64,000 nucleotides of DNA. Origin: Halobacillus sp. Nhm2S1. GTDB lineage: Bacteria > Bacillota > Bacilli > Bacillales > Halobacillaceae. The stretch is taken from NCBI RefSeq assembly GCF_019599545.1, contig NZ_JAIEZV010000001.1, forward strand, positions 682,001 to 746,000, given 5' to 3'. The notes below the pieces were generated by a model. It was not told the DNA's origin. It ran no database searches and was given only the letters and a program-made list of their open reading frames with translations. The translations under genes and the position numbers were made by a program. This document shows, piece by piece, positions 1 to 7,689 of this stretch (the first letter of the stretch is position 1; the number at the start of each line of letters is the position of its first letter).

Positions 1-54
1 AGAATCGGCTACTTGTTCGTATATTTTCTTCGTCCGAATCGGTTTATAATTCAT
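1..54 (-). CDS. GntR/FadR-family regulator, LutR-like (5' end only)
   Basis: Only the first 18 codons are inside the window; the gene runs off the left edge. An ATG at 52-54 is preceded by a GGAGGAAA ribosome site, and the translation begins MNYKPIRTKKIYEQVADS. This is the usual N-terminal lead-in to the winged helix of FadR-type GntR regulators, where a KxYEQVA segment starts helix 1. It lies just beyond lactate permease on the same strand, the arrangement of lutR and lutP in Bacillus subtilis, and a LutR-type operator stands in front of the permease. The role as lactate-responsive repressor is inferred from this context. Confidence 0.7.
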   Translation of the reverse strand, partial: MNYKPIRTKKIYEQVADS

Positions 55-133
55 GCGGTTTCCTCCAAAGTTTCGCTTGTTTCTTCCTTTTATTCTAATC
101 GAAAAACAAACCCTTTAAAAGAGAAAGCGATTT

Positions 134-1717
134 CTACGTGAAGAAGAGATACACGAGAGCGGCGGTACCGACAAGCAGTCCATACAATAAGGCAGGGCCA
201 ATCGTTTTCCTTATAATATCCCCTTCTTTTCCTGCGAGACCTACGACCGCTCCTGCCGCTACGACGTTATGGACACAAATCATATTGCCTGCAGCTGAAC
301 CGAGGACCTGCAAAGACAGGACCGTATCTTTGGCCAGGGCTGTTTCTTCGGCAATGCTGTACTGAACAGGTGAAAACGTGAGAGTCGATACTGTTGCGCT
401 TCCGGTAATGAACGCTCCGAGCTGTCCTAAAAAAGGCGCAACCATGACCCACATGGAACCGAAGCCTCCAGCGAGAGTCTGGGCAATATACTGAGGCATG
501 CTCACAAGGTCTTGGGCGTTCATTCCTGAATTCGTAAACACCTGGACAAGAGCGAGTGTCGCAACTAAAGCTAAAGCCGCATCCTTCATGGAAAGAACAG
601 ATTCTTTCGCTGCCTTCGTGAATCGGTCAAACGATTTCCTTTGTACAACGACTGCCATCATAGCAGCAAAGACTAATACAGATCCTGGAGAATAAAGCAC
701 TTGCCAGGATGAGGTAATGCCTTCCACACCTAAAATATCCGCCCAGGTAAGATCCACCCAGGTCAACGTGAAGGTTTTGACCGCAGGAACGATCCTTGTC
801 ACAAGCAGGAGGAGGACAATGATTACATAAGGTGCCCATGCCGCCCACAAGCTCATAGATACTGGCTGTTCGGCTCCTTTTTCCTCTTGAAGCGCCTCCT
901 GCCAAGGTTCATCAGGAAGTAGAAAACCTTTTCTCGCCGTCAGAGTGGCCACAAGCAGTCCGGTCAAAGAAGCTAAAATCGCTACGAACTCATGACCGAA
1001 CAGACGGGCATAAAGATAAGCGGATAACGTATAAGTGAAACCGACCAAAAGTGTCCATGGAATCATTGACTTTATGTCTGACAGCTGCCGCTTCTTCCCA
1101 AAAAAGACGGTTAATATGACCACTAGAATAAATGGAATGAAACTTCCGGCAAATAAATCAAAGAAAGCGATGTGTACTCCGATTTCTTTGTAAAAAGAAA
1201 GGTCTGCACCAGGAATATTACTCAACCCGACCTGGATCGGGGTTCCGACAGCTCCATACGAAACGGCTGAACTATCCGCGATCAGCGCTATGGCCGCGGC
1301 AGCCAATGGTGAAAATCCTAAAGCCACCATCAACGGCCCTGTCACAGCCGCCGGTGTCCCAAACCCTGCAGCTCCTTCAATCAAAGCACCGAACAAGAAG
1401 GCCACGATGACAATCTGCACCCTCATGTCTTTGGAAATGCTCCGGAACCCTTGATTGATCCGGTCCACCGCTCCAGTGTTTCTCAACGTGTTCAAAAGAA
1501 CAATCGCACCAAATAAAATAAACAGGATCGTCAACGTCTTATGCGCCCCCTCCAATATAGAGGCAGCAATCACCCTTTCCCCCACACCCCAGATGAAGTA
1601 AGCAAGACCGATCACAATGAGCGCGCTATACAACATCCCTTTTTTTGCCGGCATCCTTAAAAGGACCAAAAAGATAAAAGGAGCGAGTATCGCGCTTAAA
1701 GCCACGAACAAAATCAT
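134..1717 (-). CDS. lutP: L-lactate permease (LctP/LutP family)
   Basis: An integral membrane lactate transporter of the LctP family (lactate/proton symport), about 527 residues with a dozen or more hydrophobic segments. Family hallmarks visible are the glycine-rich [16 protein letters not shown] segment near residue 112 and a C-terminal half with [13 protein letters not shown] and [20 protein letters not shown]. Two in-frame ATGs exist at 1723 and 1717. The second is chosen because the GGGGGAGG ribosome site is 6 nt from it and directly abuts the first. The gene is transcribed toward the LutR-like gene at the edge. Its upstream region holds a SigA-type promoter, a 17-bp palindrome matching the LutR operator and a cre-like site, so induction by lactate and repression by glucose are likely. 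Confidence 0.93.
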   Translation of the reverse strand: MILFVALSAILAPFIFLVLLRMPAKKGMLYSALIVIGLAYFIWGVGERVIAASILEGAHKTLTILFILFGAIVLLNTLRNTGAVDRINQGFRSISKDMRVQIVIVAFLFGALIEGAAGFGTPAAVTGPLMVALGFSPLAAAAIALIADSSAVSYGAVGTPIQVGLSNIPGADLSFYKEIGVHIAFFDLFAGSFIPFILVVILTVFFGKKRQLSDIKSMIPWTLLVGFTYTLSAYLYARLFGHEFVAILASLTGLLVATLTARKGFLLPDEPWQEALQEEKGAEQPVSMSLWAAWAPYVIIVLLLLVTRIVPAVKTFTLTWVDLTWADILGVEGITSSWQVLYSPGSVLVFAAMMAVVVQRKSFDRFTKAAKESVLSMKDAALALVATLALVQVFTNSGMNAQDLVSMPQYIAQTLAGGFGSMWVMVAPFLGQLGAFITGSATVSTLTFSPVQYSIAEETALAKDTVLSLQVLGSAAGNMICVHNVVAAGAVVGLAGKEGDIIRKTIGPALLYGLLVGTAALVYLFFT

Positions 1718-1743
1718 GTTCATCCTCCCCCATCACACGAATT

Positions 1744-1757
1744 GACAACGCTTTCAA
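1744..1757. promoter_or_regulatory. cre-like site (CcpA)
   Basis: TGACAACGCTTTCA matches the catabolite-responsive element consensus TGWAANCGNTNWCA at 13 of 14 positions. It lies between the lutP promoter and its start codon, a roadblock position suited to CcpA repression of lactate uptake. Binding is inferred. Confidence 0.55.
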
Positions 1758-1774
1758 CATAAGTATAAAAGTAA

Positions 1775-1791
1775 GGTCATCAGATGACCTG
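1775..1791. promoter_or_regulatory. LutR-type operator
   Basis: AGGTCATCAGATGACCT is a perfect 17-bp palindrome around 1783. Its core TCATC-N1-GATGA equals the operator reported for B. subtilis LutR, as I recall it. It sits just downstream of the -10 box of the lutP promoter, and the neighbouring partial gene encodes a LutR-like protein. Confidence 0.7.
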
Positions 1792-1801
1792 CTTTAATTA
1801 T

Positions 1802-1830
1802 ATTTTATACGTAAGGTGGAGGTTTTGCAA
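1802..1830 (-). promoter_or_regulatory. SigA-type promoter of lutP
   Basis: On the minus strand TTGCAA (1825-1830) and TAAAAT (1802-1807) are separated by 17 bp. The operator palindrome begins about 10 bp after the -10 box, near the expected start point. Confidence 0.55.
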
Positions 1831-1850
1831 TCGCTTTTATGACAATCATG

Positions 1851-1885
1851 GAAAAAGACCAGTAGCTTTTGAAGCCCTGGTCTTG
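1851..1885 (-). terminator. Intrinsic terminator after flavodoxin-family gene
   Basis: On the minus strand an AAGACCAG/CTGGTCTT stem is followed by TTTTTC, 20 bp beyond the stop of the flavodoxin-family gene. Confidence 0.7.
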
Positions 1886-1904
1886 TCCACTCCTTGAGGA
1901 AGGA

Positions 1905-2537
1905 TTACTCCATCTGGTTTCCCTCTGCCGGAATCGGATTTTCATTTAACATCCGCGCAAAATGAAGCGTATTGTAGGCGAGCATTTCAACATGCTTTTT
2001 CGTGAATTCGTTGTTTTGACCTTCTCCCTCTAAATAAGAAGGTCCAGGTCCTGCTTCACCCACCCAGTACGCATCGACATTCGGCGGGACAACAAAACCG
2101 ATGTGCGACATGCCGTAAAGCACAGACGCAGCCGCATGCTTTGCGCCATCTTCGTTTCCTGTAATGATGACGCCTCCGACTTTGTTGTAAAAGATTGACT
2201 GCCCCTTGTCATTCGTTTCCCCGCTGCTGCCGTATAAGCGTTCCATCGCCACCGTAGCGAGACTGCTTTTCTCACCAAGCCACAGCGGTGTTCCGAACAG
2301 GACGATGTCGGCTTCTTTCACTTTTGCAAAGATTTGCGGCCACATATCCCCACCACCTAAATCTCCGCTGATGCCATAGGGAATATGATAATCCGCCAGG
2401 CGGACGATTTCTGTTTCCACGCCTTCTTTTTCAAGAATCTCCAGTACTTCACGGCTCAGACCTTCTGTATGGGAAGGTTCTTCTGCCTTCGTCTTTTTCA
2501 AAGATGCATTCAGAACGATCGCTTTCAATTTTGTCAT
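1905..2537 (-). CDS. Flavodoxin family protein / NAD(P)H-dependent FMN reductase-like
   Basis: A 210-residue cytosolic flavodoxin-fold protein of the NADPH-dependent FMN reductase group. The N-terminal strand KLKAIVLNASL leads into the phosphate-binding loop, and IVLFGTPLWLGEKSSLATVAMERL (residues about 78-101) is the conserved second flavin-contact region. VGGVIITGNEDGAKHAAASVLYGMSHIGF forms the third. It probably reduces quinones, flavins or other acceptors; the substrate cannot be read from sequence. The ATG is preceded by GTAGGAGGTTGATCAC, a strong ribosome site. It is monocistronic, with a terminator on each side. Confidence 0.85.
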   Translation of the reverse strand: MTKLKAIVLNASLKKTKAEEPSHTEGLSREVLEILEKEGVETEIVRLADYHIPYGISGDLGGGDMWPQIFAKVKEADIVLFGTPLWLGEKSSLATVAMERLYGSSGETNDKGQSIFYNKVGGVIITGNEDGAKHAAASVLYGMSHIGFVVPPNVDAYWVGEAGPGPSYLEGEGQNNEFTKKHVEMLAYNTLHFARMLNENPIPAEGNQME

Positions 2538-2586
2538 GTGATCAACCTCCTACCCTGCCCCTTTCCCTTTCGTAAAAACGTTCAAT

Positions 2587-2621
2587 CAAAAAGCCGCACA
2601 TCTCGTATGTACGGCTTTTCT
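2587..2621 (-). terminator. Intrinsic terminator after DUF1028 gene
   Basis: AAAAGCCG and CGGCTTTTT arms (with ACAT/ATGT pairing inside) lie directly after the DUF1028 stop codon, with a T run on the minus strand. Confidence 0.75.
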
Positions 2622-2624
2622 CCA

Positions 2625-3485
2625 TCATTGATTTTTCATGTATTCAAAAACTTTCAAGTCCATCTTTCCGCGCTCCTGCTCACGTCCTTCAAAGTTTTCC
2701 GTGTGCAGGTAGGTCGTGAATGTATCGTGGAACTCATCGGAAGAGACGTCCTCTGAAGTGAGGTACCCGAGACGGCGCAGATGATGCTCGACCTCTTTCT
2801 TAACGTCCCCTTCCACTTCCACGACTTCATCAGGATTCGATGCTCCAAAATAGAGTTGTTGAAGCTGAAAGATACGGTCAAGCTCTTCAATCGGTTCCGG
2901 ATGATCATCCACACGGAGATCGACGGCGACGTCACTGAGCCCTCCATATCCAGCTTTATCTTTCACGACGAGGATGGCTGCCGATTGCTTCCCACGACTG
3001 TCGCCCCCTGCACGCTGAGCTGCTTTGATCGCAGTCATCAAACGATCGGCAAGAGAACCTTCGGCCTGCTCAAAAACTTCCCCCATATCGGTGACAGTCT
3101 CTTCATTCACAAGGATATTTCCTTGAGCCGCATAATGCTTGCCGACTTTTCCGCCCGCCCACTCGTAGCACTCTTTGCCTGTAAAGGTAGCCCCGTTTCC
3201 TTTTGCATCGACAATTCCGACTTGACGGTCTTCCTTTTGAGGATCCCCGGAAGTTAACCGCTCGATCACTTCTTCAGCTGAAAGGCCTTGTTCAAGCAGC
3301 TTCAGGCCGTCCGGTCCGTACTGCGGGTTGCCAAACGCCTGGGTAGCAATCGCCCCGACACCTGCCTTTGCCCACGGCACAATCGATCCAACACCTAAAA
3401 ACTTCGACTGCACAGCAACGCCCCACTCTCCTGTTTCAGGATCGTGAGCACAAATAGAGAACGTAGCAATTATTTTTGATTTCAT
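2625..3485 (-). CDS. DUF1028 family protein (Ntn-hydrolase-like)
   Basis: A 286-residue protein of the DUF1028 family, which has an Ntn-hydrolase-type fold and no firmly assigned reaction. Family signatures are ATFSICAHDPETGEWGVAVQSKFLGVGSIVPWAKAGVGAIATQ at the N-terminus, NPQYGPDGL, and SAAILVVKDKAGYGG with VDLRVDDHPEPIEEL in the middle. The last 70 residues form the usual variable C-terminal domain. A longer reading frame begins at 3575, but the start at 3485 is chosen because GGAGGGAAGAAA precedes it and the family begins at this point. It stands alone and diverges from the stress gene at 3748; a GATAT repeat array lies between the two. Confidence 0.85.
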   Translation of the reverse strand: MKSKIIATFSICAHDPETGEWGVAVQSKFLGVGSIVPWAKAGVGAIATQAFGNPQYGPDGLKLLEQGLSAEEVIERLTSGDPQKEDRQVGIVDAKGNGATFTGKECYEWAGGKVGKHYAAQGNILVNEETVTDMGEVFEQAEGSLADRLMTAIKAAQRAGGDSRGKQSAAILVVKDKAGYGGLSDVAVDLRVDDHPEPIEELDRIFQLQQLYFGASNPDEVVEVEGDVKKEVEHHLRRLGYLTSEDVSSDEFHDTFTTYLHTENFEGREQERGKMDLKVFEYMKNQ

Positions 3486-3594
3486 TTTCTTCCCTCCAAT
3501 CTTGTATGTAATTCGAGATGGTTGGACAATTTCCTGCAAAATTTCATGTTCCGATGGATCTATGAGAGACTTCATCGTTCTTCTCTGGTTTTAG

Positions 3595-3660
3595 TTGATA
3601 TCCTAAAATGTTTAATTGATATGATTATAATTTGATCGATATCTCGTTCGATTTGATTGA
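3595..3660. repeat. Degenerate GATAT array, 20-21 bp period
   Basis: TTGATAT starts at 3595 and 3616, TCGATAT at 3636 and a partial TTGA at 3657, giving spacings of 21, 20 and 21 bp. Sequence between the cores is not conserved. The same core and period recur at 19518-19606. Confidence 0.5.
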
Positions 3661-3682
3661 AAAAACCATAGCGCATTCAAAA

Positions 3683-3707
3683 GTTTATCCCATTTCCATC
3701 CGGGTAC
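3683..3707 (+). promoter_or_regulatory. SigB-type promoter
   Basis: GTTTAT (3683-3688) and GGGTAC (3702-3707) with a 13-bp spacer match the general-stress sigma factor consensus GTTTAA-N12-15-GGGTAT at 10 of 12 core positions. It is 41 bp ahead of a general-stress-protein gene, which agrees with the assignment. Confidence 0.65.
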
Positions 3708-3747
3708 ATTTCATAACGTAGCAGCTATAAAAAAGGAGCGATCCAAT

Positions 3748-4095
3748 ATGAAACCAACGGTAAGAGAGTACACAAATGATGAAAAACTGATGGAAGATGT
3801 GAAGCGTCTTAAAGATGAGGGCATCGACAACAAAGACATCTACATTCTGTCTCACGATGACGACCGTACCGATCGCATTGCCAAGAACGTTAACGCCAAT
3901 ACCATCGGCCTCTCAGAACAGGACGTCAAAAACGTGATCAGCAATCTCTTCAGCAAACAGGGCGATGAACTACGTACAAAACTGCAGGAAATCGGATTTT
4001 CTGAACAGGAAGCAGAAGAATACGAAGAAGACTTGGATGAAGGGAAAGTTCTCCTGATTGTGACAAACCCGGCTAAAGCGGAAACACTATTATAA
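3748..4095 (+). CDS. General stress protein, GSP17M/YflT-like domain
   Basis: A 115-residue acidic cytosolic protein of the YflT/GSP17M family, small stress-induced proteins of unknown biochemical role. The pattern KPTVREYTNDEKLMEDVKRLKDEGIDNKDIYILSHDDDRT is the typical opening: a short strand, a helix with a Gly-containing turn, then a strand ending in acidic residues. The C-terminus IGFSEQEAEEYEEDLDEGKVLLIV is also typical. The ATG has a GGAGCGATCC ribosome region. A convincing SigB promoter precedes it and a strong terminator follows, so it is a single-gene transcript probably induced by salt, heat or ethanol stress. Confidence 0.82.
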   Translation: MKPTVREYTNDEKLMEDVKRLKDEGIDNKDIYILSHDDDRTDRIAKNVNANTIGLSEQDVKNVISNLFSKQGDELRTKLQEIGFSEQEAEEYEEDLDEGKVLLIVTNPAKAETLL

Positions 4096-4101
4096 TAAAG
4101 A

Positions 4102-4132
4102 AAGGAGCGCACGGAATGTGCGCTCCTTTTTT
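4102..4132. terminator. Bidirectional terminator between convergent genes
   Basis: A perfect GGAGCGCAC/GTGCGCTCC stem with a 5-nt loop, TTTTTT on the plus side and AAAGAAA on the other, serving the stress gene and the convergent phospholipase-D-like gene. Confidence 0.85.
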
Positions 4133-4133
4133 A

Positions 4134-5582
4134 TCAATAGGTCGTAAACCATGTCCATTTTTGCAAATAGTAAGTGGCATAACGAATGAATGTTAAATTA
4201 TCCTGGTATTCTTTATAATCAGCGGTGTAATGTCCTTCTTCATTGTTCCAAATACGGGTAAAGTAATCATTCACATCCTGGAATACATGCTCTTCCCCAT
4301 TCCCTTTGATGACAACATCGGCTTCCAAGTTTAAGTTGGAAAGGTTACGGCGCGTATAGTTCGCCGACCCGGCGATGATGACATCCTCCTCGGGATGGTC
4401 GATATAAAGCATCTTCGTATGGTACTGCTCAATATTGACATCATACCAACGCAAATGAATATTTTCGTTACCCAAATTCTGTAACTCGGCAGCCACAGGT
4501 AAGTTGGGTATGCCGGTTTTTTCGTGACCAAACGCTTTTTTGTTTGGATCCATCACAATGTTCACCGTAGCTCCGCGGTTAGCTGCCTCATCAATGGAAT
4601 TCATGATTTTTTTATCGGCCAAGTAATACATGCCAAGCCAGACGGTGTCTCCCTCACCAGCTTTCGAAAATTCTTCGAGAATCGATTTGTAGATCTTTCC
4701 TTCTGTAACAAACCGTGTAGTGATCGGCCCTTCCTGCTCCTCCCAATTACGATTTTCATAATCAGGAAAATCAGCCTCACCCGAATAGTTCACCACCGCT
4801 TCTTCAGCTTCTAAAATATCTTTGATGATCGGCCCCGTCATCTTAAACGCAACGTTTTCATGATACCCACTGGCGTCATGGGGATTGGCTGTTGAGACAA
4901 TCGCAGATTTTTCTGTTACGAGAATCTTCCTATGGTTCGCTTTGATATTCATCAATTTCATATAGGACCTGAGCGTCACATCTGGAGCTTCCTTGGCCAT
5001 AGGGTTACTGATCCATCCATTGTCTCCGGTACCCATCCATGAAAATAAAAGCCGCCATACGCTTGAGTATATAGGATTGGAATCTCTCAATTTATTCAAA
5101 TTGGTCAAAACAACATCCACCCCGCCATCCTCGAGGCGTTTGATCGTCTCCGACTCATAGGATCCGTAAACCGTATTGATCCGATCCGTAATGAAAACGA
5201 CCTTCAAATCAGGAACTTCTTCTTTTCTTTTTAAAATGGCGTCCACTAAATTTTTGGATATCTTCGGGAACTCATTTTTTCCGTTCGTGTAGCCATTAAA
5301 TAAAAACATATCCGCTACAATAAAGTCCTCAGCTTCTGAGATCGTCTGGTTGATTTCTTCAAAAACCTGAAGGTCATGCACCGTCTTACCTGCTTCATTT
5401 TCGTATGTTAAATCACGGAAAAATTCGATGTTTTCCATTTGGTGTGTTTCTCCTTCATAAGAAATCCCTTCGGGCAGAGCTTTCCATGAAGTGTGATAAG
5501 CAATCGTGACACTTAAAATAGCGATAATGATAACGATGATCCAAAACCACTTGCTTTTTCCAATCCGCTTCAAACGGTCCAT
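4134..5582 (-). CDS. Membrane-anchored phospholipase D-like protein
   Basis: A 482-residue protein of the phospholipase D superfamily with one N-terminal membrane anchor (residues about 12-29, FWIIVIIIAILSVTIAY) and an extracytoplasmic catalytic part. Two HxK(x4)D-type motifs are visible: NHRKIL with H217 and K219, followed by VSTANP, and YHTKMLYID with H388 and K390, followed by AGSANYT. The pair builds one active site in this superfamily. Members include cardiolipin synthases and phosphodiesterases, but this one lacks the two N-terminal helices of bacterial cardiolipin synthase, so phospholipid or nucleic-acid phosphodiesterase activity is equally possible. It is monocistronic and convergent with the stress gene. 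Confidence 0.82.
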   Translation of the reverse strand: MDRLKRIGKSKWFWIIVIIIAILSVTIAYHTSWKALPEGISYEGETHQMENIEFFRDLTYENEAGKTVHDLQVFEEINQTISEAEDFIVADMFLFNGYTNGKNEFPKISKNLVDAILKRKEEVPDLKVVFITDRINTVYGSYESETIKRLEDGGVDVVLTNLNKLRDSNPIYSSVWRLLFSWMGTGDNGWISNPMAKEAPDVTLRSYMKLMNIKANHRKILVTEKSAIVSTANPHDASGYHENVAFKMTGPIIKDILEAEEAVVNYSGEADFPDYENRNWEEQEGPITTRFVTEGKIYKSILEEFSKAGEGDTVWLGMYYLADKKIMNSIDEAANRGATVNIVMDPNKKAFGHEKTGIPNLPVAAELQNLGNENIHLRWYDVNIEQYHTKMLYIDHPEEDVIIAGSANYTRRNLSNLNLEADVVIKGNGEEHVFQDVNDYFTRIWNNEEGHYTADYKEYQDNLTFIRYATYYLQKWTWFTTY

Positions 5583-5690
5583 TATGTAGCCTCCTCAACT
5601 AGAGTGCTTATTCTATTTTCACTTTAATGGCCCGTTTCAAACCTTGATCGGAGAAAAAAACGAATAAAGCGCCATTTAATGAGATGTTTC

Positions 5691-5738
5691 GAGGTTCGTT
5701 TGCTGTGCTGAGAGTCAGGGATGAGTGAAACGAACCTC
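5691..5738. other. Inverted repeat in intergenic region
   Basis: GAGGTTCGTTT (5691-5701) and AAACGAACCTC (5728-5738) are perfect inverted arms around a 26-nt spacer, followed by TTTA. No gene ends just before it on the plus strand, so its role is unclear; it may be a hairpin of a remnant element. Confidence 0.4.
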
Positions 5739-5896
5739 TTTACTGTGTATGATTGTCTCTCGCAATTCCTTATCTATCGTAATAAAGCACTCTATAGAAA
5801 GATTTTATATCTAAAATAACGGCTTTGGAAAATTCATATCCCCCCTTTTCTTTGATAGTAAAAGTTTTTTATTTCAGAATTGTTTTCGAGAATCTT

Positions 5897-6036
5897 CAAT
5901 GGAAGGGGCGGAGGGGAATGGCGAGACTCCTGCGGGAAAAAAGTGCAGGGTGAGACCCCGCAGGACGCAGTCCGAGGAGGCTCACCGCGCTCTCGCGGAA
6001 AGCGAGCTATTCCCCGCAGCCCCCATCCACTCAGCA
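5897..6036. repeat. Dispersed GC-rich Bacillaceae intergenic element
   Basis: A block of about 140 bp, much richer in G+C than its flanks, containing GAGACTCCTGCGGGAA, GCAGGGTGAGACCCCGCAG, GAGGAGGCTCACCGC and CGCGGAAAGCGAGCTATTCCCC. Copies of this element are common between genes in Bacillaceae genomes. The outer arms (GGGG..GGAGGGGAAT near 5905 and ATTCCCC..CCCC near 6010) pair, and ACTCCTGCGG pairs with CCGCAGGA inside, so the transcript could fold as a branched structure. The reading frames it creates are not genes. Confidence 0.75.
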
Positions 6037-6066
6037 AAAGTCTCGAAACTGAGTCTTTAATAATAA

Positions 6067-6111
6067 TAAAAATCCCCCTCTCGATGTCGGAGCATCGAGG
6101 GAGGGATTTTT
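6067..6111 (-). terminator. Intrinsic terminator after thiT
   Basis: A long stem of AAAAATCCC(T)CCCTCGATG type against CATCGAGAGGGGGATTTTT directly follows the thiT stop, with a terminal T run on the minus strand. Confidence 0.85.
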
Positions 6112-6112
6112 G

Positions 6113-6679
6113 TTAATGGCTTAATAGTTTTGGTCGTTTTACGAATAGGAGACTGACGACGATACTGCTTAAGATAAACGCAGGCAGCATGTATCCGCCA
6201 TTATAGATAAGGGAATACAACCAGACCGGCTGGCCTTCCGGGGCGAACTCGCCGTAAAAAACGATTCCTGCGAAAAAGTGGCCGAAAAAGCGCAGCACAC
6301 TTCCGATCAGGCAGCCGACAATGATCCATCCGACCAAACGACGGGACTCTTTCGTTTTGATCGCATTCCATAGTGGTTTCGCCACTAAGCCAGCCCCTCC
6401 AATCACAGCAAAGGCAACGACATAGTCCAGAAACGCCTGGAGAGGGGTCATGATATAGGCACCTGTCATGATTTGATAGATTCCCAGTAGCAGACCGGTG
6501 GTGACGCCCCCTTTTAAGCCCCAGCGAAAGGCCATGATGAACACAGGGACCATGGCAAAGGAAACCGAACCTCCCTGCGCCCATAGTTTAAATGATAAAA
6601 ACGGGATGATATCCAACAGTAATGCGAGTGCTGAAAAAATCGCAACTTCTACGAGAAATAAAACGCGACGATTTCTCAT
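6113..6679 (-). CDS. thiT: Thiamine transporter ThiT (ECF S component)
   Basis: A 188-residue, six-segment membrane protein of the ThiT family, the thiamine-binding subunit of an energy-coupling factor transporter; the shared EcfA/EcfT module is not in this window. Visible family features are LFLVEVAIFSALALLLD at the start, the FKLWAQGGSVSFAMVPVFIMAFRWG segment that contributes thiamine-binding aromatic residues in ThiT, and ICG-like GHFFAGIVFYGEFAPEG near residue 137. The reading frame extends to 6754, but the start at 6679 is chosen because AGGAGGAA lies 8 nt upstream and the longer N-terminus would translate the riboswitch terminator. A TPP riboswitch precedes it, confirming the substrate. 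Confidence 0.93.
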   Translation of the reverse strand: MRNRRVLFLVEVAIFSALALLLDIIPFLSFKLWAQGGSVSFAMVPVFIMAFRWGLKGGVTTGLLLGIYQIMTGAYIMTPLQAFLDYVVAFAVIGGAGLVAKPLWNAIKTKESRRLVGWIIVGCLIGSVLRFFGHFFAGIVFYGEFAPEGQPVWLYSLIYNGGYMLPAFILSSIVVSLLFVKRPKLLSH

Positions 6680-6706
6680 TTCAACATTCCTCCTAAAAAA
6701 AGACAC

Positions 6707-6765
6707 AAAAAAAGCAACGCCAAATAGGGAAGCTTCCTGATGGAGGAGTCCCAATTTTGCATTGC
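6707..6765 (-). terminator. Riboswitch-controlled intrinsic terminator (attenuator)
   Basis: On the minus strand GCAATGCAAAATTGGGA pairs with TCCCTATTTGGCGTTGC over about 17 positions, followed by TTTTTTT. It lies between the TPP aptamer and the thiT ribosome site, so ligand binding should favour termination. Confidence 0.85.
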
Positions 6766-6774
6766 ACCATCAAA

Positions 6775-6867
6775 AAAGCCGCCATCCCTACGCCAGTGCT
6801 AACTGACAGGTTCGAAGGGTCAGAACTATACGTTCACTCTCAGCCGGAGGCTCCCCTTGAAGGCTTT
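6775..6867 (-). promoter_or_regulatory. TPP riboswitch (THI element)
   Basis: On the minus strand the conserved blocks appear in order: GGGGAG, CGGCTGAGAGTGAACG, CTGACCCTTCGAACCTGT, CAGTTAGCACTGGCGTAGGGA. AAAGCC at the 5' end pairs with GGCTTT at the 3' end as P1. CTGAGA and ACCTG are the core bases that contact thiamine pyrophosphate. Confidence 0.95.
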
Positions 6868-6896
6868 ATACCGTTTACTTTTCTTGATTTGTCTCT

Positions 6897-6925
6897 ATTA
6901 TAATAAACTTTTTACTAGATTACAA
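6897..6925 (-). promoter_or_regulatory. SigA-type promoter of the thiT leader
   Basis: Minus-strand TTGTAA (6920-6925) and a consensus TATAAT (6897-6902) are 17 bp apart, about 30 bp ahead of the riboswitch P1 stem. Confidence 0.75.
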
Positions 6926-6948
6926 AACCTTTTCTATTTCCCGGGCAA

Positions 6949-7689
6949 TCACTTGGTGTTCGTGTACATTTGGAAAAATTCAAGCGTACGCTCGATGATC
7001 ATATCCTTATCATGATCAAGGGTAGCCACATGGTAACTGTTTTCCAGATGGATGATCTCTTTATGTTCAGAAAACACAGATTCGAAAATGACTTCTGAAT
7101 TGTGAGGTGGAACGACGTGATCTTCATCCGAAACGAAAATCATGATCGGACAGTGGATTTCGTCAAGCCCGTCCTTCACTTTACCCATCAAGGTGACAAG
7201 CTCTCCGATCGATTTCACCGGTGTGCGGTCATACGCAAGTTCAACGGTTTCCGGATCCTTGATATCCGATCCGATCGCATCAATAAAGCGTTCGTCCATT
7301 CCCTGTGTATTTTCAAGTGCTGGTATATCGATCGCCGCATTGATCGGAATGACGCCTTCAATATCCCGGTGCTGACTCGCCATATACAAGGCAAGGGTTC
7401 CTCCCATCGATAACCCGACTACAAATATTTTCGAACACCTTTCTTTCAACCAGGTGTAAGCTTCTTCTACGGACTGCACCCAGTCCAGATGAGAGGTCGA
7501 TTCCATGTCCTCCGGGGTCGTTCCGTGCCCTTTCAATCGCGGACAACAGACCGTGTAACCTGACCTTGCATACGCTTCTACTAGCGGCTTCATGCTTTGT
7601 GTTGATCCGGTAAACCCGTGAGAGACAAGAATGCCTACTTCATTACCCTCGAAGCGCATCTCCTCCGCTCCATGCATCACTTTTTCCAT
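6949..7689 (-). CDS. Monoacylglycerol lipase / carboxylesterase, alpha/beta hydrolase
   Basis: A 246-residue alpha/beta hydrolase very close to the Bacillus monoacylglycerol lipase bMGL and Geobacillus carboxylesterase Est30. The oxyanion-hole motif is SHGFTGS (residues 23-29), the nucleophile elbow is GLSMGG with S94, and VSDEDHVVPP (D190) and NSYHVATLD (H220) complete the triad. RLKGHGTTPEDM is a family signature. It should hydrolyse monoacylglycerols or short carboxylic esters in the cytosol. An AAGGAG site 9 nt before the ATG supports this start even though it overlaps the preceding short-chain dehydrogenase gene by 47 bp, implying co-transcription and translational coupling. Confidence 0.88.
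   Translation of the reverse strand: MEKVMHGAEEMRFEGNEVGILVSHGFTGSTQSMKPLVEAYARSGYTVCCPRLKGHGTTPEDMESTSHLDWVQSVEEAYTWLKERCSKIFVVGLSMGGTLALYMASQHRDIEGVIPINAAIDIPALENTQGMDERFIDAIGSDIKDPETVELAYDRTPVKSIGELVTLMGKVKDGLDEIHCPIMIFVSDEDHVVPPHNSEVIFESVFSEHKEIIHLENSYHVATLDHDKDMIIERTLEFFQMYTNTK

Noticed and set aside
5691-5738. Insertion-sequence ends
   Set aside because: The 11-bp inverted arms are only 26 bp apart with no transposase or target duplication; a hairpin is the simpler reading.
5834-6116. Reading frames of 67 and 78 codons on both strands
   Set aside because: They arise from the GC-rich dispersed element, have no ribosome sites, and occur wherever that element is present.
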